Positions 61,717 to 64,000 of a stretch of DNA of 64,000 nucleotides are shown here, piece by piece. Numbering within the stretch: position 1 is the first letter of the stretch; every line of letters starts with the position of its first letter. The notes beneath the pieces are model-generated. The model was given only the letters and a program-made list of their open reading frames with translations. It had not been told where the DNA came from and did not search any database. The DNA is from Rs1 sp038900335 (GTDB taxonomy: Bacteria > Pseudomonadota > Gammaproteobacteria > Pseudomonadales > Balneatricaceae). The translations under genes were made by a program, and so were the position numbers. The DNA is taken from the NCBI GenBank assembly GCA_038900335.1, contig JBBMRB010000002.1:186001-250000 (forward strand). The letters are read 5' to 3'.

Positions 61717-62772
61717 TCACAAGCTCAGTGCTAGCTGCTGAAAATCTTGCTCTTGAATTGGCGCTAAACGATAACCGATACCAATTAACCTAACCGGCTT
61801 ATTACCTCTAGCGAATGCTTTCATTAATAAATCTTGATATAAAAAAGTCTCGCCAATACTCGCCTGTTGCTCAACCGTGGTTTGGCTAAAGTCATGAAAC
61901 TTTAGTTTCACCAACAACCCTGTCACCTTTCTCTGTTGTGACATGCGCAAATAGCGCTTATCTAGCTCTGCTATTAAGCCGGGCATGTGCTCAAGACAAT
62001 GCTGAGCATCTTGAATATCTTGTGCGAAAGTGTGCTCTACACTGATTGATTTAGTATCACGCTCATTATTAACCGGTCGATGATCAATACCCTGGCTAAG
62101 CTCAAATAAACGCTGACCGAAGATTCCAAAATGCTGCTCTAAAAAAATTAACCCCTTCGCTCTAATATCCTGACAAGTTTGAATACCTAGCGACAACATC
62201 TTTTCATTGGTTTTTTTACCGACCCCATGAATTTTTTTTACTGCTAGCTTTTCAACAAAACCTTGTACTTCTTGAGGCGTAATAACTTTTAAGCCATTGG
62301 GCTTATGCCAATCACTCGCTATTTTTGCTAAGAACTTATTAGGCGCAACACCTGCTGAAATAGTAATACCGACTTCACTTTCAACTTTTGCTCGCAAATA
62401 CTGTGCGATTCTTGTGGCACTGCTCGTTTCAAAATTTGCTTGGCTGACATCTAAAAAAGCTTCATCAAGTGATAGAGGCTCGATAAGATCAGTTATTTCG
62501 CGATAAATGCTAAAGATTTGAGTAGAGACATCTTTATATTTTTGCATATTGCCAGGGATTAAACGTAATTGCGGGCAGCGCTTTAACGCTTGCGCTGTCG
62601 ACATGGCCGAGTGAATACCAAATTCGCGCGCTGGGTAATTACAGGTCGCTATAACACCGCGTCGATCAGCACGACCACCGATGGCAATAGGGATGTTCTT
62701 TAAAGAAGGGTCATCACGCATTTCAACGGCTGCATAAAAGCAATCACAATCGCAATGAATAATTTTTCTCAT
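61717..62772 (-). CDS. dinB: DNA polymerase IV
   Basis: A 351-residue Y-family polymerase from the ATG at 62772, equal in length to E. coli DinB; a TTG four codons earlier is unlikely. RKIIHCDCDCFYAAVEMRDD is the catalytic aspartate region, PLSLDEAFLDV the second, and GVAPNKFLAKIASDWHKPNG the palm-thumb link. It performs error-prone translesion synthesis. A LexA box 14 bases upstream indicates SOS control. Confidence 0.97.
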   Translation of the reverse strand: MRKIIHCDCDCFYAAVEMRDDPSLKNIPIAIGGRADRRGVIATCNYPAREFGIHSAMSTAQALKRCPQLRLIPGNMQKYKDVSTQIFSIYREITDLIEPLSLDEAFLDVSQANFETSSATRIAQYLRAKVESEVGITISAGVAPNKFLAKIASDWHKPNGLKVITPQEVQGFVEKLAVKKIHGVGKKTNEKMLSLGIQTCQDIRAKGLIFLEQHFGIFGQRLFELSQGIDHRPVNNERDTKSISVEHTFAQDIQDAQHCLEHMPGLIAELDKRYLRMSQQRKVTGLLVKLKFHDFSQTTVEQQASIGETFLYQDLLMKAFARGNKPVRLIGIGYRLAPIQEQDFQQLALSL

Positions 62773-62785
62773 GTTAAAAACCAAT

Positions 62786-62805
62786 TACTGTTTTTATATA
62801 CAGTA
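62786..62805. promoter_or_regulatory. LexA (SOS) box upstream of dinB
   Basis: TACTGTTTTTATATACAGTA matches the gammaproteobacterial LexA consensus CTG-N10-CAG with the extended TACTG...CAGTA ends. It starts 14 bases before the dinB ATG, in the right place to repress it. Confidence 0.9.
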
Positions 62806-62887
62806 TATTGGTTTTTACCGTATTTACAACAACTAGCTTAAACTAGTTTTGCAAATACAGTGTTGATTATAAATAAATCAACAGGCT

Positions 62888-63100
62888 TTATTTAGCCATT
62901 TTATCCGCTAAAAACATATTTGCAGCATTTTGATTTAGCTGAGTTTGTGAACCAATCATTTTTTTCACTGCGCTTAGCAATGCTTTGTAAATTGAAAAAA
63001 CTTCTTCGCTGCGCATGCGAGCAGCTTCTTGTCTGTAATAAGCGACATCTATTTCGCCAGTTTGAGTTACAACAGTTTCAGCATTATATTCGAATGACAT
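62888..63100 (-). CDS. Small protein of unknown function
   Basis: A 70-residue protein with an AAGGA site 8 bases before the ATG at 63100. The centre reads IDVAYYRQEAARMRSEEVFS, resembling short uncharacterised proteobacterial proteins with an EAxRMRxE helix. The rest is charged and helical, with no membrane segment. Function unknown; it is divergent from the GcvA-type LysR gene, which may control it. Confidence 0.6.
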   Translation of the reverse strand: MSFEYNAETVVTQTGEIDVAYYRQEAARMRSEEVFSIYKALLSAVKKMIGSQTQLNQNAANMFLADKMAK

Positions 63101-63289
63101 GATATTTTCCTTTTGCTCGTTATGTGTCTATTTTGAGTAACGAAACTTAGTATTTTATCTACTACTAGTCGGTCGCTGCTTGAACACTTGCATTTGTTAA
63201 TTGATTGAGTGTATTTTAAACGGCTATTGTCACTTGCACAAAGGATCAAAATTCAACACAATGATGAAAATAATTCAGCAGTCGATATT

Positions 63290-64000
63290 ATGATACGTTT
63301 ACCCCCATTAAATACTTTACGCAGTTTTGAGGCAGCGGCTCGCAAAGGTAGCTTTGCTGATGCCGCGCAAGAGCTATCTGTCACAGCGTCAGCCATCAGC
63401 CATCAAATTAAAAACCTAGAGAGTTATTTAGGTGTTGAGCTTTTTAAACGCATGAAACGAAAGGCGCAATTAACCAGTGCTGGTGAAAAATATTTATTCA
63501 CCATCAAGCAGGCATTAATTCAAATAGCACAGGCGACTGAAGAGCTCAAAGACAGTTCTGAAACTCATACGATTACCATATCAATGACACCGCATTTTCT
63601 AACGCGTTGGATGATGCCGCGCCTAGGTCAGTTTCAAGCGCTATATCCTGATATTGAATTGCAAATTAACGCCTCTATGGGCTTGATAGATTTTGACAAA
63701 AGCAGCACCGATATGGCGATCTATTTTGGCACTGGTGACTGGCCTGATGTACAGGTTCACTTTCTAAAAGACATCTACTTAGTGCCTATTTGTAGCCCTG
63801 ATATCGTCACCGCTGAAAAGCCGCTATCTGGGCCTAAAGATTTACGCTTTCATTCACTAATACATGTGAGCAAACGAATGCCTGAGTGGGGCCAGTGGCT
63901 TGAGCTTGCAGGTGTTAGCCTTAAAGATAGCAGCCACGGCTTGCGACTTTCTAATAGCATGCTGACAAACGCAGCAGCGGCTGAGCGCTTAGGAATAGCT
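63290..64000 (+). CDS. LysR-family regulator, GcvA type (runs off right edge)
   Basis: About 237 residues are visible from the ATG at 63290. LPPLNTLRSFEAAARKGSFA, AAQELSVTASAISHQIKNLE and FLTRWMMPRLGQFQ mark the GcvA/AmpR branch, like the gene at 637. The effector domain is cut by the window edge. The upstream 189 bp separates it from a small divergent gene. The target is unknown. Confidence 0.88.
   Translation, partial: MIRLPPLNTLRSFEAAARKGSFADAAQELSVTASAISHQIKNLESYLGVELFKRMKRKAQLTSAGEKYLFTIKQALIQIAQATEELKDSSETHTITISMTPHFLTRWMMPRLGQFQALYPDIELQINASMGLIDFDKSSTDMAIYFGTGDWPDVQVHFLKDIYLVPICSPDIVTAEKPLSGPKDLRFHSLIHVSKRMPEWGQWLELAGVSLKDSSHGLRLSNSMLTNAAAAERLGIA

Noticed and set aside
1..64000. CRISPR arrays, insertion sequences, tRNA or rRNA genes
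   Set aside because: No regularly spaced long repeats, no transposase-like protein, and no tRNA or rRNA sequence was recognised by eye; a covariance scan would be needed to exclude small RNAs.

Overview
The window reads as chromosomal DNA of a moderately AT-rich, free-living gammaproteobacterium. The gene orders prmA-dusB-fis-purH-purD, rpoE-rseA-mucD-lepA-lepB-rnc-era-recO-acpS and cysM-relA-mazG, plus the divergent rpoE/nadB pair and the sdhE-ygfX pair, are typical of Gammaproteobacteria. The mix resembles marine Cellvibrionales-like lineages, but that finer placement is an inference from gene order and protein character. No rRNA, tRNA, insertion sequence, phage gene or CRISPR array was seen.

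Left part (1-18.4 kb): accessory and metabolic genes. In order these are a partial Tat-exported peptide-type ABC binding protein, a GcvA-type LysR regulator, a small membrane protein, leuE, a redox cluster (selO, msrA, msrB), a DUF1499 protein, a LysR gene divergent from a DJ-1/PfpI protein, a decayed glutaryl-CoA dehydrogenase (gcdH) remnant, an alpha/beta hydrolase whose start overlaps that remnant, a large FAD-oxidoreductase/GcvT fusion, a stand-alone Lrp/AsnC effector domain, dgt, a GNAT acetyltransferase with a DUF1289 protein, and a PLP aminotransferase divergent from an AraC/GyrI-type regulator.

Middle part (18.5-47 kb): conserved core genes prmA, dusB, fis, purH and purD. They are followed by three adjacent genes (TPR lipoprotein, single-pass membrane protein, L,D-transpeptidase) that appear to share one C-terminal NTF2/Cds6-like domain, which is the most unusual module seen. 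Then come an XRE-cupin regulator divergent from a BenE transporter with two exact 12-bp direct repeats between them, hinT, rlmB, adk, and the long leftward run mazG, relA, cysM, acpS, recO, era, rnc, lepB, lepA, mucD, rseC, rseA, rpoE. The envelope-stress locus has no rseB; instead the anti-sigma factor carries a C-terminal extension resembling the RseB C-terminal domain.

Right part (47.6-64 kb): nadB, ygfX, sdhE, a SelD-N-terminal-like FAD oxidoreductase without SelD, glpD, etfA, etfB and an acyl-CoA oxidation cluster (SDR dehydrogenase, acyl-CoA dehydrogenase, thiolase) with a divergent AraC regulator. These are followed by a SulP transporter with a hairpin in its leader, an SOS-box-controlled dinB, a small conserved-looking protein and a partial GcvA-type LysR gene at the right edge.
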